Notes: generated by a model not told the origin, from the sequence alone. DNA of 64,000 bases from JARYLZ01 sp964388275 (GCA_964388275.1 CAYLZD010000003.1:1-64000), one strand, 5' to 3'. Shown: positions 8,767 through 18,861, counted from the first letter of the stretch. A program made the numbers and translations.

Positions 8767-8770
8767 CGGG

Positions 8771-10465
8771 ATGAGTGCGCATGAATTGTTCGAAGCGGCA
8801 TGTATACTGCTTGCCGTTGCATCCGCAGCTCCTCTGCTGGGCGCATGGATGGCGCGCGTATTCGAAGGCGCGTCACCGAGAGGAATACGATTGCTTTCGA
8901 AGATTGAGTGTTCAGTATGCGTTTTCGCCCGTATCGATGCGAGTAAGTCCATGTCTTGGCGTCAATATGCCGCGGCCACGCTGCTATTCAACGGTGCGGG
9001 ATTGATTCTTCTCTGGCTGACACTGATTCTGCAGAAGCATCTGCCTTTCAATCACGCGAACATCCCGGGAATGGATCCTCTTGTCGCATTGAATGCGGCG
9101 GTCAGTTTTGTTACGAATACCAATTGGCAGGCGTATGCCGGGGAGACGGACGCCAGTCCCGGAGCGCAGATGCTCGGCTTCGCTGTACAGAACTTCTGCA
9201 GCGCCGCCACCGGTCTGGCTGTTTCCGTCGCCGTAATTCGCGGGATCCGCGGGCGCGCTACGGACGGTCTCGGGAACTTCTGGTCGGATATAATCCGCTC
9301 AATCCTGTTCATCCTTCTTCCGCTGAGCATGCTTTTTTCCATCCTCCTTATGAACGAGGGTGTAGTACAGACGCTCGGTGCGCCCATCGAAGCGACGGGA
9401 ATCGACGGCAAGCACCTGCTTATTCCATCAGGTCCCGTCGCATCGCAGGTGGCGATCAAGCAATTAGGATCCAACGGCGGCGGGTACTTCAACGCGAACA
9501 GCGCCCATCCGTTTGAAAATCCGACGGCGGCGTCGAATGCGACGGAACTGTTCGCCATGCTGCTGATTCCGGCCGCCTGCCCGTTCATGTACGGCCGCAT
9601 GATCGGATCGAAGGCCGATGGACGCGCGTTGTTTTCTGCGATGGCCGTACTGTTGATCGCCGGCGCGGCGGTCGCCGTTGCAGCGGAAAGCTCTATCAAT
9701 CCCTCCTTGGGCGGCATTTCATTTATGGAAGGCAAGGAGATGCGCTTCGGTCCCGTGATGTCATCCCTTTGGGCGGTGTTCACGACGGCTACCTCGAACG
9801 GGTCCGTCAGCGCGATGCATTCGAGTCTATCACCGCTGAGCTCGCTGACCGCGCTCGGCAATATGCTGCTGGGAGAGGTGGCGTTCGGCGGTGTCGGCTC
9901 TGGGTTGTACGGCATGCTGCTGTTCGCAATACTGACCGTATTCATCTGCGGTCTCATGGCGGGGCGGACGCCCGAACTGCGCGGCAGGAAGATCGAAGCG
10001 CGCGAGGTGAAACTTGCGATCATCGCAGCGCTGCTTCCGGGCATGGCCGCTCTCCTCGGCACGGCGCTGACCGTCGGTACGGAAGCAGGCAGGGCAACTC
10101 TGTCGGCGGCGGGTCCGCATGGTCTGGCCGAGGCGATCTACTCGTACGCATCCATGTCGAACAACAACGGAAGCGCGTTCGCCGGAATAGCCGCGTCTTC
10201 ACCGATGCACCTGCTGCTCGGCGCGATGTTCATGCTCCTAGGGCGTTTCGCCGTAATCGTTCCCGTGCTGGCCATAGCCGGAGGTTTGGAAGAGAAGAAG
10301 ATCATGGCAGCGGGAGCGGGCGCTTTTACGACGCATGGCTTCCTCTTCATCACTTTGCTGGTGGCGGTAATACTGGCGGTCGGCGCGCTGACATTCTTCC
10401 CCGCGCTGACACTTGGACCGGTGCTCGAGCACTTCCTCATGCTGAGAGGAGCCGTGCTGCCATGA
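8771..10465 (+). CDS. kdpA: Potassium-transporting ATPase, potassium-binding subunit KdpA
   Basis: KdpA is the K+-selective channel-like subunit of the KdpFABC pump in the inner membrane, working with KdpB. This 564-residue reading has about ten membrane helices and the selectivity-filter region GSNGGGYFNANSAHPFENPT at about 233-252; the length is close to that of E. coli KdpA. The frame is open further upstream to 8624, but family members begin at this position (MSAHELFEAACILL, like N-termini of known KdpA), so the longer form is unlikely. The gene overlaps kdpB by four bases (ATGA at 10462). No kdpF was found upstream. Confidence 0.95.
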   Translation: MSAHELFEAACILLAVASAAPLLGAWMARVFEGASPRGIRLLSKIECSVCVFARIDASKSMSWRQYAAATLLFNGAGLILLWLTLILQKHLPFNHANIPGMDPLVALNAAVSFVTNTNWQAYAGETDASPGAQMLGFAVQNFCSAATGLAVSVAVIRGIRGRATDGLGNFWSDIIRSILFILLPLSMLFSILLMNEGVVQTLGAPIEATGIDGKHLLIPSGPVASQVAIKQLGSNGGGYFNANSAHPFENPTAASNATELFAMLLIPAACPFMYGRMIGSKADGRALFSAMAVLLIAGAAVAVAAESSINPSLGGISFMEGKEMRFGPVMSSLWAVFTTATSNGSVSAMHSSLSPLSSLTALGNMLLGEVAFGGVGSGLYGMLLFAILTVFICGLMAGRTPELRGRKIEAREVKLAIIAALLPGMAALLGTALTVGTEAGRATLSAAGPHGLAEAIYSYASMSNNNGSAFAGIAASSPMHLLLGAMFMLLGRFAVIVPVLAIAGGLEEKKIMAAGAGAFTTHGFLFITLLVAVILAVGALTFFPALTLGPVLEHFLMLRGAVLP

Positions 10466-12567
10466 AGAGCATCGGAACGAAAGCCGCTATAGCCTTCGAT
10501 CGCCGCGCCATCATCGATGCATTGTGGGAGGCATTAAGGAAGCTTCATCCTCGGACGCAACTGCGGAATCCGGTGATGTTCATCGTTTACTGCGGCGCAT
10601 CGGCCGTGCTGGTCCGAGTCGCGGCTGATATCGGCACGGGGACCCCCTCCGGATTCAACATTCAGATTCTACTTTGGCTGCTCTTCACTCTGCTTTTCGC
10701 GAACCTCGCAGAGGCGCTGGCAGAGGGGAGAGGGAAGGCGCAGGCAGCGGAGTTGAGGCGAGCCCGCACCGACACGATCGGACGCCGACTGGCAGATGGC
10801 ATGGAAAAACCGGTCCCGGCGGCTGTTCTGCAGGTCGGAGACCTGGTCGTCTGCGAAAGCGGCGACATCATCCCTGCCGATGGAGAAATCATCGAGGGCA
10901 TCGCGAGCGTGGACGAATCGGCTGTGACCGGGGAATCCGCACCCGTGCTACGCGAGAGCGGCGGCGACCGCAGCGCTGTGACCGGCGGGACGCGCGTTCT
11001 GAGCGATCGGATCGTGGTGCGCATCACCGCCGAAGCCGGCAACACGTTTCTCGACCGCATGATTTCGCTCATAGAGGGCGCGAGGCGCCGGCGAACGCCG
11101 AACGAGCGCGCTCTTTCCATACTGCTAGTCGGACTGTCCGTCGTGTTCATGGCTGTCACAGCGACCTTGTGGCCTCTTGCCGAATACTCGTTCGCTTCGG
11201 CGAACGGCGAAACCGGCGAGCCTGCGATGGTGACGGTGACAGTGTTCGTCTCTCTGCTGGTTTGTCTGATCCCCACGACGATCGGAGGCCTGCTGAGCGC
11301 CATTGGCATCAGCGGAATTGACCGCCTGACAAGAAGGAACGTCATCGCGATCAGCGGGCGCGCGGTGGAGGCGGCGGGAGACATTGACGTACTGCTGCTC
11401 GACAAGACCGGCACAATCACGCTGGGCAACAGGGAGGCGCAAGATCTGATAGAGGCGCCTGGAGTCGATCTCGAACACCTGGCGGATGCCGCGCAACTAG
11501 CCTCTCTCTCCGATGAGACGCCGGAAGGTCGCTCTGTTGTTATTCTCGCCAAGGATTTGTTCGGGCTTCGAGGGCGAGAGGTGGCCGGCTCGGGTGCGGT
11601 GTTCCATTCATTCAGCGCGGAAACGAGGATGAGCGGCGTGGACATGCAACCGACGAGCGGCCGGCCCGCCCGCTGCATACGCAAGGGCTCCGTGGAGGCG
11701 GTTCGGGGGCATGTACGCCGGTTCGGGGGCGGATTTCCGCCGGAACTCGAGCGCGCGGCCGAACGGATAGCTCAACTGGGGGGAACGCCGCTCGCAGTAT
11801 CGGAAAACGGTCGCGTTCTGGGTCTGATACATCTGAAAGACACTGTCAAGGGAGGTATACAGGAACGATTCGCCCGATTGCATGCGATGGGAATCCGAAC
11901 GGTAATGGTAACCGGCGATAATCCGCTGACGGCTGCATCGATCGCAGCGGAGGCGGGCATTGACGAATTCCTCGCGCAGGCCACACCTGAGGATAAACTT
12001 CGAAAAATCCGTGAGGAGCAGGCAAACGGTCATATGGTGGCGATGACGGGCGACGGAACGAATGACGCTCCCGCGCTCGCTCAGGCGGATGTCGGAGTGG
12101 CGATGAACACAGGCACGCAGGCGGCGCGTGAAGCGGGAAACATGGTGGATCTCGATAGCAATCCCACGAAGCTTATAGACATCGTGAAGACCGGCAAGGA
12201 ACTGCTTCTCACACGCGGCGCCTTGACGACTTTCAGCATAGCGAACGACGTCGCAAAGTACTTTGCCATACTGCCGGCGCTTCTGGCTCCCCTGTACGCG
12301 AAACCGGACGCAGCCGGACCTTTGGCCGCTCTCGATATCATGAACTTCTCCTCGCCGGAGAGCGCGATACTGAGCGCCGTGATTTACAATGCTCTCATCA
12401 TCGTCGCGCTCATTCCGCTTGCGCTTCACGGCGTACAATTCCGCGCAGTGGATGCCGCGGCGCTGCTCAGGCGGAACGTATTTGTGTTCGGACTGGGCGG
12501 CCTCGCAGCGCCGTTTCTCGGAATGAAAATAATCGATCTTCTCCTGGACATTCTGCATATTGCCTGA
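10462..12567 (+). CDS. kdpB: Potassium-transporting P-type ATPase KdpB
   Basis: Catalytic subunit of the Kdp pump, a P-type ATPase that is phosphorylated during each cycle. 701 residues. Seen: actuator-domain motif VTGES near residue 156, phosphorylation motif DKTGT with Asp at about 314, TGDNPLT and the hinge motif TGDGTNDAPALAQADVGVAM of the nucleotide and phosphorylation domains, and the expected membrane helices. The N-terminus (KLHPRTQLRNPVMF) is that of KdpB. The frame is open about 690 bases further upstream, but that part is an artefact inside kdpA; start ATG 10462 is set by the four-base overlap with the kdpA stop. kdpC follows after 9 bases. Confidence 0.96.
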   Translation: MKSIGTKAAIAFDRRAIIDALWEALRKLHPRTQLRNPVMFIVYCGASAVLVRVAADIGTGTPSGFNIQILLWLLFTLLFANLAEALAEGRGKAQAAELRRARTDTIGRRLADGMEKPVPAAVLQVGDLVVCESGDIIPADGEIIEGIASVDESAVTGESAPVLRESGGDRSAVTGGTRVLSDRIVVRITAEAGNTFLDRMISLIEGARRRRTPNERALSILLVGLSVVFMAVTATLWPLAEYSFASANGETGEPAMVTVTVFVSLLVCLIPTTIGGLLSAIGISGIDRLTRRNVIAISGRAVEAAGDIDVLLLDKTGTITLGNREAQDLIEAPGVDLEHLADAAQLASLSDETPEGRSVVILAKDLFGLRGREVAGSGAVFHSFSAETRMSGVDMQPTSGRPARCIRKGSVEAVRGHVRRFGGGFPPELERAAERIAQLGGTPLAVSENGRVLGLIHLKDTVKGGIQERFARLHAMGIRTVMVTGDNPLTAASIAAEAGIDEFLAQATPEDKLRKIREEQANGHMVAMTGDGTNDAPALAQADVGVAMNTGTQAAREAGNMVDLDSNPTKLIDIVKTGKELLLTRGALTTFSIANDVAKYFAILPALLAPLYAKPDAAGPLAALDIMNFSSPESAILSAVIYNALIIVALIPLALHGVQFRAVDAAALLRRNVFVFGLGGLAAPFLGMKIIDLLLDILHIA

Positions 12568-12576
12568 GTTGGAATA

Positions 12577-13182
12577 ATGAAAAATCCCAGAGCGGCAATG
12601 ATACTGAATGCCATCTCGTTGCTAGGATTCTGTACGATCCTCTGCGGCATCCTTTATCCGATCGGTCTCGCGGTCATGGCACGCATGGTGTTCCCCTTTC
12701 GATCCACAGGGAGTCTGCTATATCGTCACGGAGTCTGCGCCGGTTCGCTTATGCTGGCGCAGCACAGCAACGATCCCCGTTTCTTCGCTTCGAGACCATC
12801 CGCGACACCGGGATTTTCGAGCCGGTCCGGAGGCAGCAACCTCGGGCCGCTCAGTTCCGCATTGCGCGACTCCATCGTGCAGCGGACATCATATTGGATT
12901 CGCAGCGTTCCCGGGGTCAGATCCGGAACCGTTCCCTTGGATCTGCTCACGACATCCGGCAGCGGTTTCGATCCCCATATCAGTCTCGACGCCGCGCTGT
13001 TCCAGCTGCCACGGGTTGCGGGAGCCCGCGGATACTCGGAAGCGCGCGAGCAGGAATTGGTGGATCTTATCCGCAATCTTGCCAAGCAAGGTGCGACTTC
13101 CTCTTCAGGAAAACCGATAGTGAATGTGCTCGAGCTGAACCTTCTTCTCGATTCCTGCAACATGTTTCAGGTGCGCCCATGA
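12577..13182 (+). CDS. kdpC: Potassium-transporting ATPase subunit KdpC
   Basis: KdpC is a single-span membrane subunit that assists nucleotide binding and complex assembly of the Kdp pump. 201 residues: one N-terminal membrane helix (about 10-35), then the periplasmic-type domain with family signatures FASRPSATPG, SGGSNLGPLSSAL, PLDLLTTSGSGFDPHIS and ARGYSEARE. The length is normal. It begins 9 bases after kdpB with a short GGA ribosome binding site, and its stop overlaps kdpD in an ATGA arrangement. Confidence 0.94.
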   Translation: MKNPRAAMILNAISLLGFCTILCGILYPIGLAVMARMVFPFRSTGSLLYRHGVCAGSLMLAQHSNDPRFFASRPSATPGFSSRSGGSNLGPLSSALRDSIVQRTSYWIRSVPGVRSGTVPLDLLTTSGSGFDPHISLDAALFQLPRVAGARGYSEAREQELVDLIRNLAKQGATSSSGKPIVNVLELNLLLDSCNMFQVRP

Positions 13183-15854
13183 ACGACCGTGAGAGAATCG
13201 ATCCCGATGCGCTGCTCCATGCCGTGCAGCGCGAGGTCGATACTTCATCGCGCGGGCGCTTGCGTCTTTTTTTCGGCATGGCGCCGGGTGTCGGTAAAAC
13301 TTACGCCATGCTGGAGGCTGCTCAAGAGAAAGCGCGTGAAGGCGCCGATGTGGTCATCGGCTGCGTGGAGACGCACGGCCGGGAGGAGACAAATCTCCTC
13401 CTGGCCGGTTTGTCCGTAATCCCCAAGCGCACACTGGCATATCGTGAAACTGCGATTTTCGAGTTGGACGTCGATGCCATACTCGCGCGCCGACCCGGCA
13501 TTGTTCTCGTCGATGAGCTCGCTCACACAAACGCCCCGGGCTCACGCCACGAGAAGCGCTGGCAGGACGTCGAGGAACTCCTGACCAGCGGCATAGACGT
13601 CTACAGCACGCTCAATGTTCAGCATCTTGAGAGCTGCAGCGAGGCGATACGCGAAATAACTGGCGTCACAGTGCGCGAACGAGTGCCCGACGGCTTCCTT
13701 GACGGCGTGGAAGTGATCGAGGTCGTCGACCTCGCTCCGGAGGATCTGCTGCGTCGACTGGCGGAAGGCAAGGTCTATCACGGCGACATGGCGGAGAGGG
13801 CGGCGGCTCGATTCTTCCGCATGGAGAACCTCATCGCGCTTCGCGAAATGGCCCTTCGCATCACGGCGGACCGGGTTGACAGGCAACTCAGGCAATTCGT
13901 GCGTGTGAACAGCATGGAGGGGGCGTGGAAGGCCGCGCACCGCCTTCTCGTCGCAGTCGGTCCCAGTCCGCATTCGGCATCCCTCATCCGTTGGACCCGC
14001 TCGCTCGCCTCGGCCCTTGAAGCCACGTGGATGGCCGTGAGCGTCCTGCCGATGCACGGAAGGGATGATCAGGACGCAAGCGGGATCGAAAAAAACCTCT
14101 CCCTTGCTCGCGCACTGGGAGCGGAAACAATCGTGATGTCGGACGAGGACGTCGTGTCGGGAATACTGCACGTCGCACGGCAGCAGCATATCACGCAGAT
14201 CGTCATCGGCAAGGCGCCCGCCTCGCTGTGGGACCGGATCACGGGCGGGTCTTTCGTCGACCGTCTCATTCGCGAGAGCGGCACCATCGATGTGCACACC
14301 GTGCGCGTGGATGACAGCCCGCCCGCAAAGACAGGCGTGCGGCGCGGCTTGAGACTGACTTCCCGGCCGGAGGAGTACCTGGTGGCCCTATCGGCGGTAA
14401 TGCTTATTCCTCTTCTGGGATACGTTCTATTTCCTCAAATGGGGCATCTCTCGGTTGCGCTGCTGCAGCTGATGGTGGTCTTTGGACTCGCAGTATTCCT
14501 CGGTCGTGGTCCCATAATCACGGCAGCGGCAGCCGGCGCGGTGATATGGGAATTCTTTTTCCTACCGCCGTTCCTTTCGGTATACATCTCACGGACGGAG
14601 GATGTTCTGATTTTCCTGTTATTCCTTCTAGCCGCCGCCGTGATGGGCACCCTCACAGCCAGGATACGTGCTCAAGAAAGAGCCGCCCGGCTTCGAGAGG
14701 ATCGGATCGCTTCTTTCTACTCATTTCTAAAGGAAGCCGCCGAAGCTGCGGATGATTTAGATGTAGCCCGAAAGTCAATGGCGTTGCTCGGCACGCTATT
14801 TTCGGCTGAAGTGACTATTCTTCTTGCCGGCGATCGGGATGCGCTTCATGAGACGCCTGGAGGAAATTTAATTTTGACGGACAAGGAGTACGCGATTGCG
14901 GAATGGTCATTCAGGAACCGGAAGCCGGCCGGCCGAGGCACGGGCACGCTTCAATCCACACGAGTCGCATTCACGCCTTTACTGGCGCCCGGCGGTCCGT
15001 TGGGCGTGGTCGGGCTGCGCAGGTCGGACAACCGCCGTCTGCTGCTGGACGAGAAGCAGTACTACGAATCCTTTCTCGGCCAGATCGCGGCCGGCATCGA
15101 GCGGAAACGGCTGGAAGCCCGGGTGCGGTCGGCGTTTTTCGCGGAGGAATCCCAACGTCTGCAGAAAACCATGCTGAATTCCATCTCCCACGAGCTGCGC
15201 ACGCCGCTGTCGGCCATTATCAGCGCTGCGACCGCGCTGTCGGAGGATATAGTCAGTCCGGATCCGCTGTTCCGGTCCGGAATGGCCGTCGAGATACTGT
15301 CCGCGGCCGAACGACTGAACCAGGTAGTGGAGAATCTGCTCGACATGTCCCGGATCGAATCGGGCCGCTTGGTACTCACACCGGAATGGACGGACGTCGC
15401 CGATATTATAGGAGCGGCTTTACGGCGCTTTCGCACGCGCAGCGAAGCGGAATCGTTGAAGGTCGACATAAGAGGACAGTTGCCTTTGCTGCGCATCGAT
15501 GCGGCACTGATAGAACAGGCACTGGTAAATGTCCTGAACAATGCTCTGGCGTATGCGCCTCGCGGCACACCTATCTCGATCCGTGCGGAAGCGGATGGCG
15601 CTTCATCAAGCGTAAGGATCACGGTGCTCGACCAAGGTCCCGGCTTCGCGGAAGAGACGTTGCCGCACCTGTTCAAGAAGTTCTACCGAGTCCCGGGCAC
15701 CGCGGCCGGAGGCATCGGGCTCGGACTGTCCATTGCGAAAGGATTCCTTGAAGCGCATTACGGAAAAATCACGGCGGAAAACGCGCCCGGCGGCGGTGCC
15801 TGCCTGACCCTCACTCTCCCGATCATGGAAACGCCGTCTGTGGCGCCGGAGTAG
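13179..15854 (+). CDS. kdpD: Osmosensitive K+ channel histidine kinase KdpD
   Basis: Membrane sensor kinase that reports potassium limitation and turgor and phosphorylates KdpE. 891 residues, close to E. coli KdpD. Order seen: KdpD N-terminal domain with Walker A GMAPGVGKT and Walker B VLVDELAHTNAPG, a universal-stress-like region (about 250-370), four close membrane helices (about 400-500), a GAF-like region, the dimerisation domain with phosphoacceptor His671 in SHELRTPLSA, and an ATPase domain with NALAYAP, DQGPGF and GGIGLGLS boxes. Start ATG 13179 overlaps kdpC by four bases; the frame is open back to 12894 but that would run inside kdpC. kdpE follows after two bases. Confidence 0.95.
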   Translation: MNDRERIDPDALLHAVQREVDTSSRGRLRLFFGMAPGVGKTYAMLEAAQEKAREGADVVIGCVETHGREETNLLLAGLSVIPKRTLAYRETAIFELDVDAILARRPGIVLVDELAHTNAPGSRHEKRWQDVEELLTSGIDVYSTLNVQHLESCSEAIREITGVTVRERVPDGFLDGVEVIEVVDLAPEDLLRRLAEGKVYHGDMAERAAARFFRMENLIALREMALRITADRVDRQLRQFVRVNSMEGAWKAAHRLLVAVGPSPHSASLIRWTRSLASALEATWMAVSVLPMHGRDDQDASGIEKNLSLARALGAETIVMSDEDVVSGILHVARQQHITQIVIGKAPASLWDRITGGSFVDRLIRESGTIDVHTVRVDDSPPAKTGVRRGLRLTSRPEEYLVALSAVMLIPLLGYVLFPQMGHLSVALLQLMVVFGLAVFLGRGPIITAAAAGAVIWEFFFLPPFLSVYISRTEDVLIFLLFLLAAAVMGTLTARIRAQERAARLREDRIASFYSFLKEAAEAADDLDVARKSMALLGTLFSAEVTILLAGDRDALHETPGGNLILTDKEYAIAEWSFRNRKPAGRGTGTLQSTRVAFTPLLAPGGPLGVVGLRRSDNRRLLLDEKQYYESFLGQIAAGIERKRLEARVRSAFFAEESQRLQKTMLNSISHELRTPLSAIISAATALSEDIVSPDPLFRSGMAVEILSAAERLNQVVENLLDMSRIESGRLVLTPEWTDVADIIGAALRRFRTRSEAESLKVDIRGQLPLLRIDAALIEQALVNVLNNALAYAPRGTPISIRAEADGASSSVRITVLDQGPGFAEETLPHLFKKFYRVPGTAAGGIGLGLSIAKGFLEAHYGKITAENAPGGGACLTLTLPIMETPSVAPE

Positions 15855-15856
15855 GA

Positions 15857-16555
15857 ATGAACGAAAACGCGGCCTTGCTGCTTATCGTCGACGATGAAAC
15901 CCAGATTCGACGCCTGCTCGAAATGGCCCTCCGCAACGGCGGCTACCGCGTCTCCGCCGCCGAGGATGGAGCCTCGGCGCTGCTGCGCGCGGTAATGGAC
16001 AGGCCGGACCTCATTCTTTTGGACCTCGGTCTGCCTGACATGGATGGGGCGGAGGTGCTGCACCGTATCCGTGAATGGAGTTCCGTTCCGGTAATAATAC
16101 TCACAGTCCGCGACGACGACAGCGAAAAGATTGCGCTTCTCGATGGCGGCGCCGACGACTACCTGACGAAGCCGTTCAGCACAGGAGAGCTGCTTGCCCG
16201 TATCAGAAGCGCTCTGCGACGCGCCGTGCGCAGAGGTGATGAGCCGTCTGTATACGAGCACGGGCCGTTAAGTGTGGATCTGGCGCGCAGGATCGTGACG
16301 CTCGAAGGAGAAGAAGTGCGGCTTACGGCCACCGAATACAGGATGCTTCAACTCTTCGTGAAAAATGCCGGCAAAGTGCTTACGCACAGGCAGATTCTCA
16401 AAGAAGTTTGGGGACCGCATCTGTTAGACGAAACACAGTATCTGAGAGTCTACATGGCGCAGCTGAGGCGAAAACTCCGCGACGATCCGACGCACCCTCG
16501 TTTCTTTATAACTGAACCGGGGGTGGGATACAGGATGTTGACTGATGAAAATTGA
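15857..16555 (+). CDS. kdpE: DNA-binding response regulator KdpE
   Basis: OmpR/PhoB-type regulator that activates kdp transcription once phosphorylated by KdpD. 232 residues: receiver domain 1-125 with acidic pair DDE near residue 13, phosphoacceptor Asp56 in LILLDLGLPDMDG, Thr in ILTVRD and Lys in LTKPF; winged-helix domain about 135-230 with ATEYRMLQLFVKNAGKVLTHRQIL and the final GVGYRM. It ends the kdp operon. An AT-rich hairpin (AATTGAA / TTCAATT, 16550-16566) covers the stop codon and might act as a weak terminator. Confidence 0.94.
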   Translation: MNENAALLLIVDDETQIRRLLEMALRNGGYRVSAAEDGASALLRAVMDRPDLILLDLGLPDMDGAEVLHRIREWSSVPVIILTVRDDDSEKIALLDGGADDYLTKPFSTGELLARIRSALRRAVRRGDEPSVYEHGPLSVDLARRIVTLEGEEVRLTATEYRMLQLFVKNAGKVLTHRQILKEVWGPHLLDETQYLRVYMAQLRRKLRDDPTHPRFFITEPGVGYRMLTDEN

Positions 16556-16733
16556 AGAATTCAATTTATTACCACGTGGCCGCTTCGTTGCAGCCGTCCG
16601 GCGTAGCCGCTAGGCGTCAACCCCGGGCTCGACTGATGGAAGCCCTCCATGATAGGATGAACAGAAAGGGACACCCAGTTCACCGTTCACCGTTTACCGT
16701 TCCCCTTTTCCCTTTCGCCTATCCACTTGCCCC

Positions 16734-18806
16734 TTACTTCATCCGAAATTCCCCGCCGGTATTCCTCTCTGCTCTCATCCTCGTCCTTGCCGCTCCGAGT
16801 GTGTCGCCTGCCGACAGATACGCATCCAGCAGATTCTTGTAAACCGCCGGATATCGCAGGGAATCGAGCATCAACGCCTTTTCATAATGCTCGATCGCTT
16901 CACCGTATCGTTGGTTAAGAGCGCATAATCTGCCCACGAGGTCTAAGAACGCCGGCTCCTTGGTATCATCATCGATTCCGGTCAATGCCATGTTCAAACG
17001 TTCCTCGAGTGCGAGCTGTTCGTTTTCCACGGCTTCGACCAGCTTAACTTCCTTCCAACGTCCGCCGAACGCATTCAAGAATTCGATTTTGTAATTAGCG
17101 AAAAGATCTTCTCCGCCCTTCTGCCGGGCCAGCAGCAGCGCCTTCGTGGCAATTCCCCTGAGTTCATCATTGTCGGCGATCAGTTCCGCCTTCGTCAGAA
17201 CGCGATCCAGCAACCAGGCGAGGTTGCTCCTGAACGAGTCCTTTTCCTCCAGGTGTTCCAGCTCCGTTGCGAACATTCTGTAGACTTCCGGATCGGCGCT
17301 TTTAAGGTCGATCATCCGCTTGTTGACCTCAATCGCCCTGTCCCGTCGTCCGGTTGAAAGGTGGTATTTCCACACGTTCAGAAAACCGTGATATGTGTCA
17401 TTCATCTCCAGCTTGTGCATGTCGCGGATCGCAAGATTCATAACCCTGTCCGCGGAGGCGCGAGCGTCGGTCAGATGACTGATCCATGCGGCTGCGGCCG
17501 TTGCATTGACAATCAACAGGGCAAACATAATGAATGTTTTTTCCGGAGCGCCGAGCCGCCGGCTGCTGTCGCAGGCGAGCAATACGCCGAATACGATACC
17601 CAGACAGGCGATTGATGCCAGATCCCAATCCCTCGCCCATCCCAATGTGCTGTCGGCGATTAACAGATACCCGAAAGAGGAGACGGTCGACGCTGCGGCC
17701 AACAGCATCTTCGGAGAATCGCCCGGCTTCGGCTTCAGTATTTCCGCTCCGAATGCCGGTATGAATACCAGAAGACCTCCCGTACAGAGGAACAAAGCAT
17801 TCGCGACGTCGATCAGATGTCCGGCCGTGAACAGGGGCTCGTTCGCATACCGGAACAACATCGGTATCCTATCGCTGCCGAGATAGGATTCCTGCAGGAC
17901 GTATGCTCCCGCGACCGATACCAAGCATGCCCCGATAAATATCAACAACAGTCCGGCCGGGCCCTGCTCTTTTTCCTTTCCACCTCTTCCGGAAACGAGC
18001 GCGAGCGCGAGCAGAGGCAGGTATATAAGCGAAGTTATTCCGAATAGAACGGAAGCGAGAAAGGCGGAGAGCGGCATATATGGCTTTACCGTTCCGGAAG
18101 CATGCTCCTTGAGCAGAATGAAGAACATCAGCAGGAACGCATACTGGAGCGCATACAGTTCGACGTAGCCGAACAACAATCCGAATCCCACTCCGGAGAT
18201 TAGCGCGGCATCGAACAGAGTGGATTGTATGTCGCGACGCCCGCGGCGGTAGGCGACGAGAGATATGATCAGAACAGCGATTCCGGCGAATCCCAATATC
18301 CTATACGGGGTGAAGAAACTTTCGGGCGAGGATAACTGAACGATCCATTTGACCATGTAACCTGTCAAGATGCTCGTCGGTTTCACGAGGCTCGTCGAGC
18401 CGGAGGGATCAGCCAGTATTCTGCCGATTTCCGAGAGATAAATCGATCCGTCCCCGTAGAGGGCATGCTCAACCGGATGTAAAACGATAACCGACGCCGC
18501 GAGCAGCAGCAGAATCAACGGCGCATGCCGAAGGCCGCCTTCCGTCCCGGATTTCGCCGGCCAGCTCGACACCATCCTTTGAAAAGCGCGTATGAAGAGC
18601 AAGAACGGCAATGCAATCAGCATCACCGAAAGAGGGCTGTCGAAGCGCCAAATATCGAGTCCCCACAGATTCCCGCCCGTCGCCTGCGGCATCAAACCCG
18701 CTATCGCCCGCGACAGCAGAATCACGAGCAGCGCGTACATGAACGGTCTCAATCGCGACGCGTCCGTCTTCCCGGCATGTTTTGAGACGCTTCGCTTTTT
18801 CTTCAA
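16734..18806 (-). CDS. Polytopic membrane protein with C-terminal TPR-like region
   Basis: A 690-residue protein with about 12-14 membrane helices up to residue 440 and a soluble tail with TPR-like repeats, the last reading RYGEAIEHYEKALMLDSLRYPAVYKNLLDAY. The overall build, with FGYVELYALQYAFLL in mid-membrane and a loop containing GDGSIYLSE, is similar to GT-C type membrane glycosyltransferases, but I cannot name the family. The frame begins at TTG 18806, giving a basic head MKKKRSVSKHAGK; an in-frame stop lies just upstream and no strong ribosome binding site is visible. ATG 18737 is the alternative but would begin inside the first helix. It follows the antitoxin gene closely on the same strand. 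Confidence 0.7.
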   Translation of the reverse strand: MKKKRSVSKHAGKTDASRLRPFMYALLVILLSRAIAGLMPQATGGNLWGLDIWRFDSPLSVMLIALPFLLFIRAFQRMVSSWPAKSGTEGGLRHAPLILLLLAASVIVLHPVEHALYGDGSIYLSEIGRILADPSGSTSLVKPTSILTGYMVKWIVQLSSPESFFTPYRILGFAGIAVLIISLVAYRRGRRDIQSTLFDAALISGVGFGLLFGYVELYALQYAFLLMFFILLKEHASGTVKPYMPLSAFLASVLFGITSLIYLPLLALALVSGRGGKEKEQGPAGLLLIFIGACLVSVAGAYVLQESYLGSDRIPMLFRYANEPLFTAGHLIDVANALFLCTGGLLVFIPAFGAEILKPKPGDSPKMLLAAASTVSSFGYLLIADSTLGWARDWDLASIACLGIVFGVLLACDSSRRLGAPEKTFIMFALLIVNATAAAAWISHLTDARASADRVMNLAIRDMHKLEMNDTYHGFLNVWKYHLSTGRRDRAIEVNKRMIDLKSADPEVYRMFATELEHLEEKDSFRSNLAWLLDRVLTKAELIADNDELRGIATKALLLARQKGGEDLFANYKIEFLNAFGGRWKEVKLVEAVENEQLALEERLNMALTGIDDDTKEPAFLDLVGRLCALNQRYGEAIEHYEKALMLDSLRYPAVYKNLLDAYLSAGDTLGAARTRMRAERNTGGEFRMK

Positions 18807-18861
18807 TGCTGTTGGACGTTAGACTGGAAACGGTCCCCGAAATCACATCACTCATCACTGC

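Noticed and set aside
9769..10461. In-frame upstream extension of kdpB
   Set aside because: Lies inside kdpA in another frame, has no KdpB similarity, and the ATGA overlap gives a natural start at 10462.
12894..13178. In-frame upstream extension of kdpD
   Set aside because: Falls in kdpC, and KdpD family proteins begin at about the ATG at 13179.
18469..18858. 129-codon frame starting with ATG just after the antitoxin stop
   Set aside because: Overlaps the membrane protein's helices in another frame and shows no hydrophobic or domain pattern; it is probably a shadow.
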